A stretch of DNA of 64,000 nucleotides from Xanthomonas hyacinthi (GCF_009769165.1 NZ_CP043476.1:2301001-2365000), one strand, 5' to 3'; counted from the first letter of the stretch, positions 9,004 to 17,286 are shown. The notes: generated from the sequence alone by a model not told the origin. Translations and numbers: made by a program.

Positions 9004-9312
9004 AGTCTCGTGGCCGAGGCCGACTGGCCGTTCGGGCAGACGGCGTCGGTCAAGGACTACGTGAACTGGACAGCGGTTGGTGGCGCAACGCGCTACGTGG
9101 TGGAAGAGAGCGTGGATGGCGTGACGTGGACATCGGTCTATGAAGGCGCCGATCCCAGTTGGACATCGCTGGCCAGGCCTTCAGGCACCTACGCGTACCG
9201 CGTACTGGTGTGCATGCCAGATGGAACATGCAGCCAGGCGACGGATGTGGCCCACGCCCAGCGGCCGGCATTCGCCATCGTGCCGCTTCTGTATCAATTG
9301 CTGCTCAACTGA
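8998..9312 (+). pseudogene. 3' fragment of the YD-repeat gene (FnIII-like end)
   Basis: This is a duplicate of the last 315 bp of the gene at 3833-6355, encoding the FnIII-like C-terminus through IVPLLYQLLLN and the stop. It has no promoter or proper start of its own; it is fused to IS1595 debris by the shared GGCGGC. An in-frame ATG at 9010 exists by chance (the corresponding codon in the parent reads GTG-GCC context) and no ribosome binding site precedes it. Confidence 0.85.
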
Positions 9313-9416
9313 GGGGATTGACGTGAATTCAAGATCGATGATGGGGATATGTGTATTGGCTGAGAATTAGCCGGCGAGCCTATTTTTCCAATAAATGACC
9401 TTAAAGGGGGTGCAAA

Positions 9417-9746
9417 ATGCTAAGGGCAATTGCTTTTATAGTTATATTTTTTGCTTGTGGGCACGTTTATGCTGTCTCATACAATATCGACGGACAAACA
9501 ATAGCCAGTCTATCTACGGGTTGGGTGGGGGAAGGCCTGTTTGTGGATACGCAGGGTACGCTGCCATCAGGGGCGAACTGCGGAAATGGCAACCGCTTTC
9601 TTATCGAGCCAGGAGCGCCGATGCAGAAAGAGATGGTCTCGCTATTGCTGATGGCCATGCAGAACAAAGTGCCAGCGACGCTCTATGTGGATGGCTGCAG
9701 TGGCGGCGTCATGAAACTGAAGTCTGTATCCATTTCGAAGAGTTGA
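9417..9746 (+). CDS. Small secreted protein of unknown function (copy 2)
   Basis: Identical in protein and flanking sequence to the gene at 6460-6789: signal peptide ending CGHVYA, two Cys in the mature part, ribosome binding site aaaggggg. It lies within the 1.49-kb duplication and precedes the second tip gene, so the gene order small protein - broken paralogue - tip is kept. Confidence 0.6.
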   Translation: MLRAIAFIVIFFACGHVYAVSYNIDGQTIASLSTGWVGEGLFVDTQGTLPSGANCGNGNRFLIEPGAPMQKEMVSLLLMAMQNKVPATLYVDGCSGGVMKLKSVSISKS

Positions 9747-10125
9747 AGGTCACGAAAGTAAGAACGCTAGGGTTGATCTTGCTTGGCTTGTTGAAGGCAC
9801 CTAATACCCAAAAAACTCAACCGAAGCACTCGCAAACCATTGAGCGGCAAAGCATGAAATTCTCAAAATCGAGGTCTTTAGGGAGCCATATCAGGGGAAG
9901 CCTGATCATTTCGTATGGTTCAGCGCCACGCCGGATGCGTGCAAGGCCGCAAGTCCCACACGCCGGGTCATGCGATTCAGCGAAACGCAACCAGGCGGGA
10001 AGTCGATGCTTGCGGTCTTGATGACGGCCCTGGTCAACAAGCGAAAAGTTGATGTGCAAGCGAGTGGACGCAGTATTTCCGAAATCTATCTGAAATGGCG
10101 AAGTGGCGGTGGTGCGTTGTCGTAG
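9743..10125 (+). pseudogene. Frameshifted small secreted protein (copy 2)
   Basis: Duplicate of 6786-7168 carrying the same frameshift near 9841-9862. It has the TTG start overlapping the preceding TGA, then the signal-peptide-like segment in one frame and the conserved body (VFREPYQGKPDHFVWF, MLAVLMTALVNK) in another. Confidence 0.5.
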
Positions 10126-10198
10126 CGATACAGTATGCTTCTAATCGGCAATATTGAGAGCTCTGCTAATCGTGCATATGTTGATACTTCTAGTGAAT

Positions 10199-10482
10199 GA
10201 AATCAATCATTCAAAAAGTGTAAGGACGAGTCATGTTGAGAATTCGGGTGGTTAAGGCAGCGCTGCGCGTCACCGCTGCAGCGGCCATTTCATTGCTCGT
10301 CGTGTTCAGCGCCTCGGCGCAGACGGTTCGGTATGTCCATACGGATGGGCTGGGTTCTGTGGTACTGGTGACGGACAAGGACCGGAATATTATCGAGCGC
10401 AGCGAGTACGAGCCGTATGGGAGTTTGCTTAATCGCCCGTTGACGGATGGGCCTGGTTATACGGGGCATGTCATGGATGCGG
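10199..10482 (+). repeat. Leader/core cassette block, copy 2 of 4
   Basis: Same block as 7242-7525, here leading into the tip gene 10233-11171. Sequence departs from copy 1 just after GTCATGGATGCG. Confidence 0.93.
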
Positions 10483-11171
10483 CGACAGGCCTTACGTACA
10501 TGCAGCAGCGCTATTACGACCCGATGTGCGGGTGCTTCCTCAGCGTTGATCCCGTCACCGCTTACAGCAATGGAGACTGGCGGTTCTTCAACCGCTATGC
10601 CTACGCATTCAACAATCCCTACAAGTTCACTGACCCGGATGGACGTGCATCATTGAGAATGATTGCGGACGCTTTTCGGGTAGAGGTAAGTGCGGGATTG
10701 CAGTTGGAGGCGAAAGCAAAGCTGACAAATGCAGTTCAATTGGGTGGTGGATTAGGGTCAATGAGTATGGGTGTAGGCGTTTCTGGCGCAATGGATGGGT
10801 ACGCCTTTGAAGAAGGTCGTGGACCATCTCTTGGTGTGGTGGTCGCAGATAAAGTTCAAGCAGGTTGGACGCCATCCACGAATCGCAGTGAACAGGGTAG
10901 ATACAATGTCCCCTTCACAGAGCACGAAGAGAAAGGGAGTTTTGCTTTTGGCTTAAAGAAGGACTCTGGGAGTGTTAGCAGTGAAACACAGGTCGCTCCA
11001 TCGCCGACCGAGTTCAGCGCAAAGATTGGAGCGATCATTGGAATGGAGATAAAAGTGGACATTGGTCAAGCGGCGTACGGTCTTTTTAGTGCGAAGCCCG
11101 GTGAGCAGCCGGCACAAGAAATTGAAGCCAAGCAGCAATGGAAACAATACAAAGAGGATGTTCACCCATGA
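10233..11171 (+). CDS. Secreted mini-Rhs core protein with unrecognised tip
   Basis: 312 residues. It has the signal peptide and short Rhs core shared with 7276 and 14215 (QTVRYVHTDGLGSVV, YYDPMCGCFLSVDPV, NNPYKFTDPDGR up to ~residue 138). The remaining ~170 residues form a distinct tip: Gly-rich beta-like segments (LGGGLGSMSMGVGVSGAMDG), a VPFTEHEEKGSFAFGLKKD region, and a C-terminal charged helix (EIEAKQQWKQYKEDVHP). I see no nuclease or peptidase signature. The alternating glycine/hydrophobic pattern could suit a membrane-acting or beta-barrel-like effector, which would fit the membrane protein encoded next. Function unknown. Confidence 0.75.
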   Translation: MLRIRVVKAALRVTAAAAISLLVVFSASAQTVRYVHTDGLGSVVLVTDKDRNIIERSEYEPYGSLLNRPLTDGPGYTGHVMDAATGLTYMQQRYYDPMCGCFLSVDPVTAYSNGDWRFFNRYAYAFNNPYKFTDPDGRASLRMIADAFRVEVSAGLQLEAKAKLTNAVQLGGGLGSMSMGVGVSGAMDGYAFEEGRGPSLGVVVADKVQAGWTPSTNRSEQGRYNVPFTEHEEKGSFAFGLKKDSGSVSSETQVAPSPTEFSAKIGAIIGMEIKVDIGQAAYGLFSAKPGEQPAQEIEAKQQWKQYKEDVHP

Positions 11172-11191
11172 TCGTTGGTGAGGAGAATTAA

Positions 11192-11506
11192 GTGGCGACC
11201 ACACTTGCTAAAGGGCGCATTGAGCGGGTGATGGCAAAGACGTGTTTGTGGTCGCTCGCTGCCGCAGTTTTGGTTAATTTATTTCCTGAAGGGGCGTTCT
11301 CCAACCGGCATTTTGTCGGTGGCGTTACCGTTGTTGCAGTTGTTTTGTTTGTATCTTGGATTTTCCTGATGGGAAATCATATTTATAGGATGATTTTCGA
11401 CAAGTCATCTTCGTACACGATTGGCCAAGTACTGGCTGTGTTATTCATTCCGGTTCTTGGCGCAATCGTGGTTTCTCTACGAAAAACTGTGCCCTCAGGT
11501 GCATAG
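11192..11506 (+). CDS. Small integral membrane protein, possible immunity protein
   Basis: 104 residues starting at GTG 11192 behind AGGAG. There are three likely membrane segments: ~19-30 (LWSLAAAVLVNLF), ~42-62 (VGGVTVVAVVLFVSWIFLMG) and ~77-95 (IGQVLAVLFIPVLGAIVVSL). It follows the unrecognised tip gene by 20 bp on the same strand, the usual place for an immunity gene. An inner-membrane immunity protein would fit a tip that acts on the membrane or envelope; this is inference from position. Confidence 0.6.
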   Translation: MATTLAKGRIERVMAKTCLWSLAAAVLVNLFPEGAFSNRHFVGGVTVVAVVLFVSWIFLMGNHIYRMIFDKSSSYTIGQVLAVLFIPVLGAIVVSLRKTVPSGA

Positions 11507-11530
11507 GCGCTATGCTGGCTACTGGAACAG

Positions 11531-11566
11531 AAGCAACGAGGCCCGCTCACGCGGGCCTCGGTGCTT
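11531..11566. terminator. Hairpin between the membrane protein gene and the DUF6037 fragment
   Basis: Arms AAGCAACGAGGCCCGC and GCGGGCCTCGGTGCTT pair over 15 of 16 positions with a TCAC loop. There is no T-run on either side, so it may be a bidirectional or factor-aided terminator for the convergent genes. Confidence 0.5.
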
Positions 11567-11957
11567 CTACCGATCCAACGGCGCGACGAACGCCCGCGCC
11601 TTGCTGGGATCGGCCGTCCAGCGCGAACTCTGGTTGGTGCGCTGGCAGATGTCGCGGATGCGCTGCCCGAAGCAACGCCTGGTCTTGTCGAGGTTGGCGT
11701 CGCTGACGCGGTTGGGCGGCGTGAGGTTGTTGTCCAGCCAGCCCAGGAAATACGGCTTGTCGGCTTCGTCGAGGTGTGCGCCGTAGGTGCGGGTCACGTC
11801 GGCGAGTGTCGGTCGGCGGTAGTCGGACGGAATGGCCGCATCGATCTCTTGCAGGAAGCCGCCGGCCGGAACGGGACGAAGCTGCCCGCACCCTGGTCGA
11901 ACAGTTGCGCCAGCGGCTTGTAGTCGTCGCCGAAGTCCGCGCTCACGAAGTAGCCGG
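11567..11957 (-). pseudogene. DUF6037-family gene, truncated and frameshifted
   Basis: Minus-strand remnant homologous to the intact gene at 20879-21457. One frame holds GYFVSADFGDDYKPLAQLFD (compare GYYIEPDFGDDYKPLARLFN) and another holds KPYFLGWLDNNLTPPNRVSD ... RCFGQRIRDICQRTNQSS (compare RPYFIGWRDNDLRGEKVSDE and CERTNQSSCW). The N-terminal ~70 residues are missing because the fragment abuts the Rhs tip near 11958. This shows that the XRE-DUF6037 module was once present elsewhere in the island. Confidence 0.72.
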
Positions 11958-11966
11958 CACTAGCCC

Positions 11967-12533
11967 GATTAGCCAGTTTCATCGTTATCGATATGCAAAT
12001 AGTAACCCGTATAAGTTCGCCGATCCCGACGGGAGGCAAGTAGCTTGCGCTGATAATCACTGCTCGGGCGTGGTTCGAAATCATTTAGATGAGTTGTATG
12101 TTCTCACCTTTTATGCAAACCGAGTCATCGAAAACGCCATTGTCAATACAATCACGCAGCCGGGAATACAGATTCCGGAAGAAACTATTAGGAATTTGAC
12201 TCAGTCTAATGAAAGTCAAACTTCTGACCGTGAACCTGGAACCGATGGGAAAAGAGGTTCGACTGGTGGACCCGGCGAAGGCAAGCGTTTCCCGCAAGAG
12301 TCGCCAGACACCAAGGAGGTAAAAGAAGGTGTACCCTGTCGATACTGCGGCCAGCCGACAACAAATCAGCCGGGGCAGCCAAATTCACGAGAAAGGGATC
12401 ACATTGACCCGAAGAGTCGGGGGGGGGGGGGGACAACTCCCCTGAGAATGAGGGGAATTCTTGTAGAACTTGCAACCGAGAGAAGGGGGCGAGGAATCCG
12501 GACGAGTGGCAACCCCAAGACAGAGGTAAGTAA
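11967..12533 (+). pseudogene. Orphan Rhs tip with HNH nuclease, broken at a 14-G tract
   Basis: It lacks the leader and signal peptide and starts inside the Rhs core end (FHRYRYANSNPYKFADPDGR). After a linker comes an HNH nuclease: VPCRYCGQPT, then RERDHIDPKSRGG. At 12419-12432 a run of 14 G ends the open frame. In the next frame the expected motif continues (DNSPENEGNSCRTCNREKGA ... DEWQPQDRGK) to TAA 12531-12533. That stop overlaps the ATG of the DUF4265 gene by one base. A tract of 12 or 15 G would restore the nuclease. Without a signal peptide this is probably a silent tip waiting for recombination onto a leader, or debris. Confidence 0.75.
12419..12432 (+). repeat. Poly-G tract (14 G) in the HNH motif
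   Basis: A run of 14 consecutive G within the nuclease core, directly between RERDHIDPKSR and NSPENEGN. It is the only run of this length I noticed in the window. Length change by one or two bases would switch the frame. Confidence 0.95.
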
Positions 12534-12988
12534 TGAATCAAAGAGTCACGGTGGAATTTCCTGTCTCTGAAGGCGGCGAGCATCTTGTTGAGAGAATGCA
12601 TGCACTTGCCCGTGGAGACGGCAACTTTGTTCTTGATAACTCGCCGTTTTATGCATTTGGCATCAGTTGCGGAGATGTTTTTTCTGCTTCGCCAAGTGAA
12701 GATGGTGGATTGGTCTTTTCCGAAGTAGTTTCGCGTGGCGGGCATTCTACCTATCGGGTTAAATTGCCGGCCGGACGCAAGCATGAAGACTTTTTGGCGC
12801 ACTGGCTTGTGTTGGAAAAGCTGGGATGCACCTACGAGGGTTCGTCGGCGAACCCTGAAAGGCTTTACTCAATAGATGTTCCTGCGGGGGCGGATGTCTT
12901 TGAGATTTATCGATTGCTTGAAGAGGGTGAGCGCGAAAAGGCATGGTTCTTTGAAGAGGGATATTACTTCAAGCCTGTGTCTGACTAG
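12533..12988 (+). CDS. DUF4265 protein, probable immunity to the orphan HNH tip
   Basis: 151 residues, acidic, cytoplasmic. The DUF4265 signature is GDGNFVLDNSPFYAFGISCG followed by DVFSASPSEDGGL. Its ATG overlaps the stop of the correct toxin frame (TAATG), so the two were translationally coupled. It is homologous to 8183-8626 and likewise follows an HNH tip. The gene is intact although its toxin is not, which fits the common pattern of retained orphan immunity genes. Confidence 0.78.
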   Translation: MNQRVTVEFPVSEGGEHLVERMHALARGDGNFVLDNSPFYAFGISCGDVFSASPSEDGGLVFSEVVSRGGHSTYRVKLPAGRKHEDFLAHWLVLEKLGCTYEGSSANPERLYSIDVPAGADVFEIYRLLEEGEREKAWFFEEGYYFKPVSD

Positions 12989-13026
12989 GAGCGGTTCCAA
13001 GTTCACTTCCTGATCGCCCATGAAGC

Positions 13027-13053
13027 ACAAGGCCCGTCCATGGCGGGCCTTGT
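13027..13053. terminator. Hairpin after the DUF4265 gene
   Basis: ACAAGGCCCG and CGGGCCTTGT form a perfect 10-bp stem with a 7-nt loop, followed by TGTCGTTGTC. It probably ends transcription of the immunity gene. A related ACAAGCCC hairpin lies at 20848. Confidence 0.6.
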
Positions 13054-13076
13054 CGTTGTCGGGTTGTGATGTTCGG

Positions 13077-13540
13077 TCAGCGATCGCCGCTGCGCTCAAA
13101 CCGCCGTGCATCGTGCTTGGGTATCATGCCTTCGAGCATGGGAGTGGATGACCTGCTGGTCCTCGGGCGACATGCGCAACGGTGAATGCTGATGTCGGCG
13201 AGTAGCCCGTTTTTGAAGACTTTATCGAGCGAGGTGCGATATGCGCTGGACTGCTCCGCTACATCCATACTCAATCCGACCCATCATGGATGCGGTTTCA
13301 ATACTGAGCGTTCACGTTGAACAAGATTGACCGGGAAACTGGACCCGCGGTCGAGTCGCTGCATCATTTGTCCGATTCTTCCAGCCTTCGGCGGCGCGGC
13401 GAGCAAGTGCATGTGGTTGCTCATCAGTACATGCGCGTGCAGTTCGCAGTCGGTGGCATGCAGGTAGCGGGGGAATCCAGCAAACCAGCAGACACTCCGG
13501 GAAATAATTACTGCTCCGACAAATGTCAATCAGTGTGCAA
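13077..13540 (-). pseudogene. REP-associated tyrosine transposase (RAYT) remnant
   Basis: Minus strand. The Y1-transposase core is partly readable (CELHAHVLMSNHMHLLAAPP, then KAGRIGQMMQRLDR), including the HMH metal-binding pair. A second frame holds the usual C-terminal region (AEQSSAYRTSLDKVFKNGLL). The N-terminus and the catalytic Tyr region are missing or scrambled, so it is inactive. It separates the DUF4265 gene from the lipoprotein gene and marks a recombination scar. Confidence 0.65.
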
Positions 13541-13571
13541 AAGGTATGACGGCTGGAAATGGAGGCCGCTG

Positions 13572-14087
13572 ATGAAAGCAATTCCGTGGAAAATTTTCTT
13601 ATGTATTTCGGTGGCGTTTATGGCGGCATGCGCGCCAACGTCATCTCAGTCTGCGCCGGCCTCAGCGCCGCCGTCCAGGTGCGAAATTAAATTCGCCGTG
13701 TGGTGCATTGCGGAAGGGGCATACAAAATATCTCGTGTGCTGGCGTCCGATGGAGTGCATGACAGAATTTGGACACTTACTGGTAGGTTTCAAACTGACT
13801 CGAAGTTGGTTATTTTCGAGCCAAACGGGTGTAATGCGGGACACGCTGATAAAGCTGTTCTTCTTGGAGTGGAGAAGGCGTTCCCTTGGCAAGGTCAGCA
13901 ATGGAATCGGATCAGTGTACGGTTGAAGCGGGATGCTACTTGTGATCTCCGAGTACTGGTGCCGGCTGCTACCAATGACCCTATGGAGTGGGGCTACTCA
14001 AGTGGGCTGCCTCTGATCCGAACTTGCACAAAGAAAGAATGCCCGGCGCAGAACTTGGGTGATCTAAAGACACAGATTGCAAACTAG
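13572..14087 (+). CDS. Secreted lipoprotein, probable immunity protein
   Basis: 171 residues from ATG 13572, preceded by a GGAGG ribosome binding site. The open frame extends upstream into RAYT debris, but that part has no start signal. The lipoprotein signal is MKAIPWKIFLCISVAFMAAC with Cys ~20. The mature part has conserved cysteines (RCEIKFAVWC, EPNGCNAG, ATCDLRV, RTCTKKECPA) and the motif DPMEWGYSSGLPLI. A paralogue at 19228-20832, split by IS30, is coupled to an HExxH metallopeptidase tip, so I infer that this too was an immunity lipoprotein for an envelope-acting Rhs tip, now separated from its toxin. Confidence 0.7.
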   Translation: MKAIPWKIFLCISVAFMAACAPTSSQSAPASAPPSRCEIKFAVWCIAEGAYKISRVLASDGVHDRIWTLTGRFQTDSKLVIFEPNGCNAGHADKAVLLGVEKAFPWQGQQWNRISVRLKRDATCDLRVLVPAATNDPMEWGYSSGLPLIRTCTKKECPAQNLGDLKTQIAN

Positions 14088-14107
14088 GCATCAAAGGGAC
14101 CAGGCAT

Positions 14108-14165
14108 CAAAGGGGCCAGAGGAAATATCCACTTCAACCGCATATTTCCTCCGGCCCTTTTTTTT
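14108..14165 (+). terminator. Recurrent long hairpin with T-tract, copy 1 of 3
   Basis: Arms AAGGGGCCAGAGGAAATAT and ATATTTCCTCCGGCCC with loop CCACTTCAACCGC, followed by a run of T. It has the form of a strong intrinsic terminator for the lipoprotein gene. Nearly identical copies occur at 17287 and 18950, each at a joint between unrelated modules. A GGCATCAAAGGGACC repeat precedes it. Confidence 0.75.
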
Positions 14166-14180
14166 GCCGGCCCCTTTTTT

Positions 14181-14464
14181 GAAATCAATCATTCAAAAAG
14201 TGTAAGGACGAGTCATGTTGAGAATTCGGGTGGTTAAGGCAGCGCTGCGCGTCACCGCCGCAGCGGCCATTTCATTGCTCGTCGTGTTCAGCGCCTCGGC
14301 GCAGACGGTTCGGTATGTCCATACGGATGGGCTGGGTTCTGTGGTACTGGTGACGGACAAGGACCGGAATATTATCGAGCGCAGCGAGTACGAGCCGTAT
14401 GGGAGTTTGCTTAATCGCCCGTTGACGGATGGGCCTGGTTATACGGGGCATGTCATGGATGCGG
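14181..14464 (+). repeat. Leader/core cassette block, copy 3 of 4
   Basis: Same block as 7242-7525, here directly after the long hairpin and leading into 14215-15197. The small secreted genes that precede copies 1 and 2 are absent. Confidence 0.93.
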
Positions 14465-15197
14465 CGACGGGGCTGGCATATATGCAGCAGCGCTATTACG
14501 ATCCCATGTGTGGGTGCTTCCTGTCGGTGGATCCGGTAGCTGCGAATCCGAGTACCGGTGCAAGCTTCAATCGCTACAACTATGCCAACAACAACCCCTA
14601 TCGCTTTACTGACCCCGATGGCCGACAGAGCAATGAGGGGCCAGTTCAATCCTTTGGTGAGTTCGGCGATCGTCTTTGGAGTTCAGTAGATAGCGGGATA
14701 TTCCATGTGACTGGGCAAGCAATTGCAGCAGATGTCGCCTATGGCGTTGGATTAGCCACCGGCAATGAGAGTTTGCAGAATGCTGCTTTAGATGGAATGC
14801 GTTCGAACGTCACTGCCTCAGATGGAGTTAGTGCTGCTTCGATGCTGGTAGGTCCTCGTGGTGGTGGGAAGACATCCACCACATACACGCGTACCGGGCC
14901 TGAAGGAGTGTATGCGGGCAGAACCAGCGGCAAGGGGACGCCAGAGCAACAAGTTGCGGCAAGAACTAGACAACCCGACCACCAAGCAAAACGGCTCAAG
15001 GCTATGGTCCTGGCGTTGTCGACAAAAATTCCTCGAATGGGGCTGCGATACGAGGTCGCGAACAGCAGCTCATAAATCAGAATGGTGGTGCGCAATCGCA
15101 AGGTGGAACTTCTGGCAACAAAATAAATGGTGTGTCTCCGACTAATCCTCAACGAGAGATTTATCAGAAAGCTTGTACAAAGGAGTTTGGCTGTTAA
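14215..15197 (+). pseudogene. Secreted mini-Rhs core protein with GIY-YIG/URI-like tip, frameshifted
   Basis: It has the shared signal peptide and Rhs core (to DPDGR, ~residue 140), a helical linker, and then a tip reading TYTRTGPEGVYAGRTSGKGT followed by PEQQVAARTRQPDH. The Y...VYAGRTSG...R...H arrangement resembles GIY-YIG (URI) nuclease toxins; that is my best guess, not certain. At ~14985-14993 (a GCAAAAC run) the frame breaks: the ORF ends at 15075, while the next frame carries the expected remainder (AQGYGPGVVDKNSSNGAAIR, GREQQLINQNGGAQ, NPQREIYQKACTKEFGC) to TAA 15197. No immunity gene follows on the same strand; the stop overlaps the convergent DUF695 gene by four bases. Confidence 0.72.
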
Positions 15198-15649
15198 TTA
15201 AAGTGCGGGTCATGCTCAAGAAGATGAAGTTCCGGCTGGGCTAGCTCCCAGTCATCATCCCGCTCCATCTTATAATCCCACTCACGCAGTGGGGATGGTT
15301 CTGCAGCAAGTATCTGCAGCGTAGCGTTCGCCATTTCTGGATCGTGCACGCGATAGATCAATATTCGTTCGCCTCGTGCGGTGATGCGAGCTAGGAAAAG
15401 TGCGTTCTGAGCGACTTGCAGTGGGTTGGCGATACTGTCTTCCAAGCGATGGAGAGCTTTGCCTTCTTCATCGGTTGGCATGCCGTTGGCGCCCAGTAAC
15501 TTGCAATCGATGCTGATCCTCAGATGCCATGGAAAAGCCTCGCGATCCTTGAATGTTCGCAGCGCGGAATTAACGACGACGACAGCCGGGTCGTCGCCAA
15601 TCGAGGTGTTGATTAGCGTGTAGTAAGGCTTTGGGATCATCATGTTCAT
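15194..15649 (-). CDS. DUF695-like protein, partner of the XRE regulator
   Basis: 151 residues, acidic, cytoplasmic. It has DUF695-like features: FPWHLRISIDCKLLGANGMP, DEEGKALHRLEDSI, a central RITARGERILIYRVHD strand pair, and PLREWDYKMERDDDWE near the end. It starts 8 bp after the XRE gene on the same strand, so the two form an operon. In the sister module at 21 kb the same position holds a DUF6037 gene instead. Function is not established; DUF695 proteins are often found near toxin loci, so an immunity or regulatory role is possible. Confidence 0.65.
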   Translation of the reverse strand: MNMMIPKPYYTLINTSIGDDPAVVVVNSALRTFKDREAFPWHLRISIDCKLLGANGMPTDEEGKALHRLEDSIANPLQVAQNALFLARITARGERILIYRVHDPEMANATLQILAAEPSPLREWDYKMERDDDWELAQPELHLLEHDPHFN

Positions 15650-15657
15650 CCTTGCTG

Positions 15658-16050
15658 TTATCGCCCGGCTTGCGCGAGCAGCGAGTCGAGCACTTCGCTG
15701 ACCATCTTCTGCTTGGCCTTGGGCAAAGCGTGCAGGCGTTCGAGTTGTTGCATCAGCTTCGGCGTGGGGCCGCGCTTGCTGGCGGTGGCCGGCTGGCCGA
15801 TCAAGGCTTCGACCGAAGTGCCTAACAGCGTGGCCAGGCGCGGCAGGTTCGAGATGGGCACGCGGCGTCGGCCGCTCTCGTAGGCGGTGACTGTCTGTTG
15901 CGATACGCCGAGCTGCTCGGCGAGCTGCACCTGGGTGATGCCCTGGTCTTTACGCAGGCCGGTGATGCGGGCACCGAGCTGGATGAAGAAGGCACGTTCG
16001 TCGTCGCTGATGGCCACGGTGGGGTGTGTAAGCGTGTGGAGGTGAGCCAT
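15658..16050 (-). CDS. XRE-family helix-turn-helix regulator (copy 1)
   Basis: 130 residues. The HTH_XRE domain spans ~20-85: LGARITGLRKDQGITQVQLA, then EQLGVSQQTVTAYESGRRRV and LPRLATLLGTSVEALIG. The C-terminal helix (KAKQKMVSEVLDSLLAQAGR) may serve in oligomerisation. It is divergent from the ATPase gene and very similar to 21472-21867. It probably represses its own operon and/or the ATPase from the shared intergenic region. Confidence 0.88.
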   Translation of the reverse strand: MAHLHTLTHPTVAISDDERAFFIQLGARITGLRKDQGITQVQLAEQLGVSQQTVTAYESGRRRVPISNLPRLATLLGTSVEALIGQPATASKRGPTPKLMQQLERLHALPKAKQKMVSEVLDSLLAQAGR

Positions 16051-16153
16051 ACCGTATCCATAGGTTTGCTATTGGGGTTGACGATACTACAAAAGCGGAT
16101 ATTATCAAGGCAGAATTGTTCTGCTTGACAGGTTTTTGGCCGGAGGCCCGCTC
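16051..16153. promoter_or_regulatory. Divergent XRE/ATPase control region, copy 1
   Basis: A 103-bp AT-rich gap between divergent genes. It shares GCTATTGG, ATACTAC-AAA-CGGATAT and GAATTGTTCTGCTTGACAGG blocks with 21868-21968. Conservation of these blocks between the two copies points to promoter and operator sites for the XRE protein. Confidence 0.5.
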
Positions 16154-17262
16154 ATGACGCAACCCCTTGATCCTTCGTCGGCGCTGTCCGCGCCCTTGTC
16201 GGTGCCGCCGACCGGCCCTGTGGTGGAGTGGAGGTGGTCAGCGAAGATGACGTTCGGTTCACTCGTGGCCCGCGTGCCTATCGCGTGCGTGGGCTGGCCC
16301 GGAACCTCTCGGCCGAGTCGTTGAAGATCACACTGCGGTTGAGTGCCGGCGATCACCTACACCTGGACAGGCTGGACCTGTATCAAGCCCGGCAACGCGG
16401 TACGTTCGCGAAGGCCGCTGCGCTGGAACTGGGCGTATCCGAATCGATCATCACCGGCGACCTGTCGGCGCTGGTCATCGCGTTGGAGCCATTGCAGGAA
16501 CAGGCCATCCGAGGCGCGTTGCAGCCGGACACGGCTTCGGATGCGCTGGTGTTGAGCGAAGCCGAAGAAGCGGCCGGGCTGGCGCTGCTACGCGATCCTG
16601 CGCTGGCCGAGCGCATCGTGGCGGACGTGGAAGCCATCGGTGTGGTGGGCGAAGGGACTAATGCGCTGGTCGGTTACTTGGCGATGGTGTCGCGGCTGCT
16701 GGCCAAGCCGCTGGCGATCCTGATCCAGTCCACCAGCGCAGCGGGCAAATCGACCCTCATGGATGCGCTGCTGTCGCTGATGCCCGAACGCGAGCGGGTG
16801 CACTACAGCGCCATGACCGGGCAAAGCCTGTTCTACATCGGCGAAGGCGACCTCAAACACACGATCCTGGCCATCGCCGAGGAAGAAGGCGTGCGCCAGG
16901 CTGCGTATGCGTTGAAGCTGCTGCAATCGCAGGGCGAGTTGACCATCGCCAGCACCGGCAAAGACCCGGCCACCGGCAAGCTGGTGACATCGGAATATCG
17001 CGTCGAAGGCCCGGTGATGCTGTGCCTGACCACCACGGCCATCGACATCGACGAAGAACTGTTGAACCGTTGCCTGGTGTTGACGATCAACGAGACGGCC
17101 GAACAGACCGCCGCGATCCAGCAGCGGCAACGGCAGGCGCGCACGTTGGCTGGCTTGCAGGCCAACGTGCGTGCAGAGCAGGTGCTTAGCGCACACCGCG
17201 CCGCGCAATCGCTGCTGCGGCCACTCGCCGTGGTGAACCCGTTCGCCGAAAGCCTGACCTTC
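16154..17262 (+). pseudogene. P-loop ATPase of a mobile element, truncated and frameshifted (copy 1)
   Basis: Homologous to 21969-23806. ATG 16154 opens a frame that shifts near 16215-16230; the body then continues (SEDDVRFTRGPRAYRVRGLA) through Walker A STSAAGKSTLMDAL and a likely Walker B region ILAIAEEEG. The motif EEGVRQAAYALKLLQSQGEL is kept. The gene is cut at 17262, where the GGCATCAAAGGGGCC repeat and the long hairpin replace the last ~240 codons. Alternatively GTG 16228 could start a shortened protein. The family looks like the helicase/primase-type ATPase of integrative elements; exact role unknown. Confidence 0.75.
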
Positions 17263-17286
17263 GGCATCAAAGGGGCCAGTGGCATC

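Larger units (their letters stand above)
8998..10487 (+). repeat. 1.49-kb direct duplication, copy 2
   Basis: Second copy of 6041-7530. It supplies the second tip gene (10233) with its leader, signal peptide and upstream small genes. Confidence 0.92.

Noticed and set aside
13317..13571. N-terminal extension of the lipoprotein gene
   Set aside because: The open frame runs through the antisense of a RAYT remnant. ATG 13572 has GGAGG and begins a proper lipoprotein signal.
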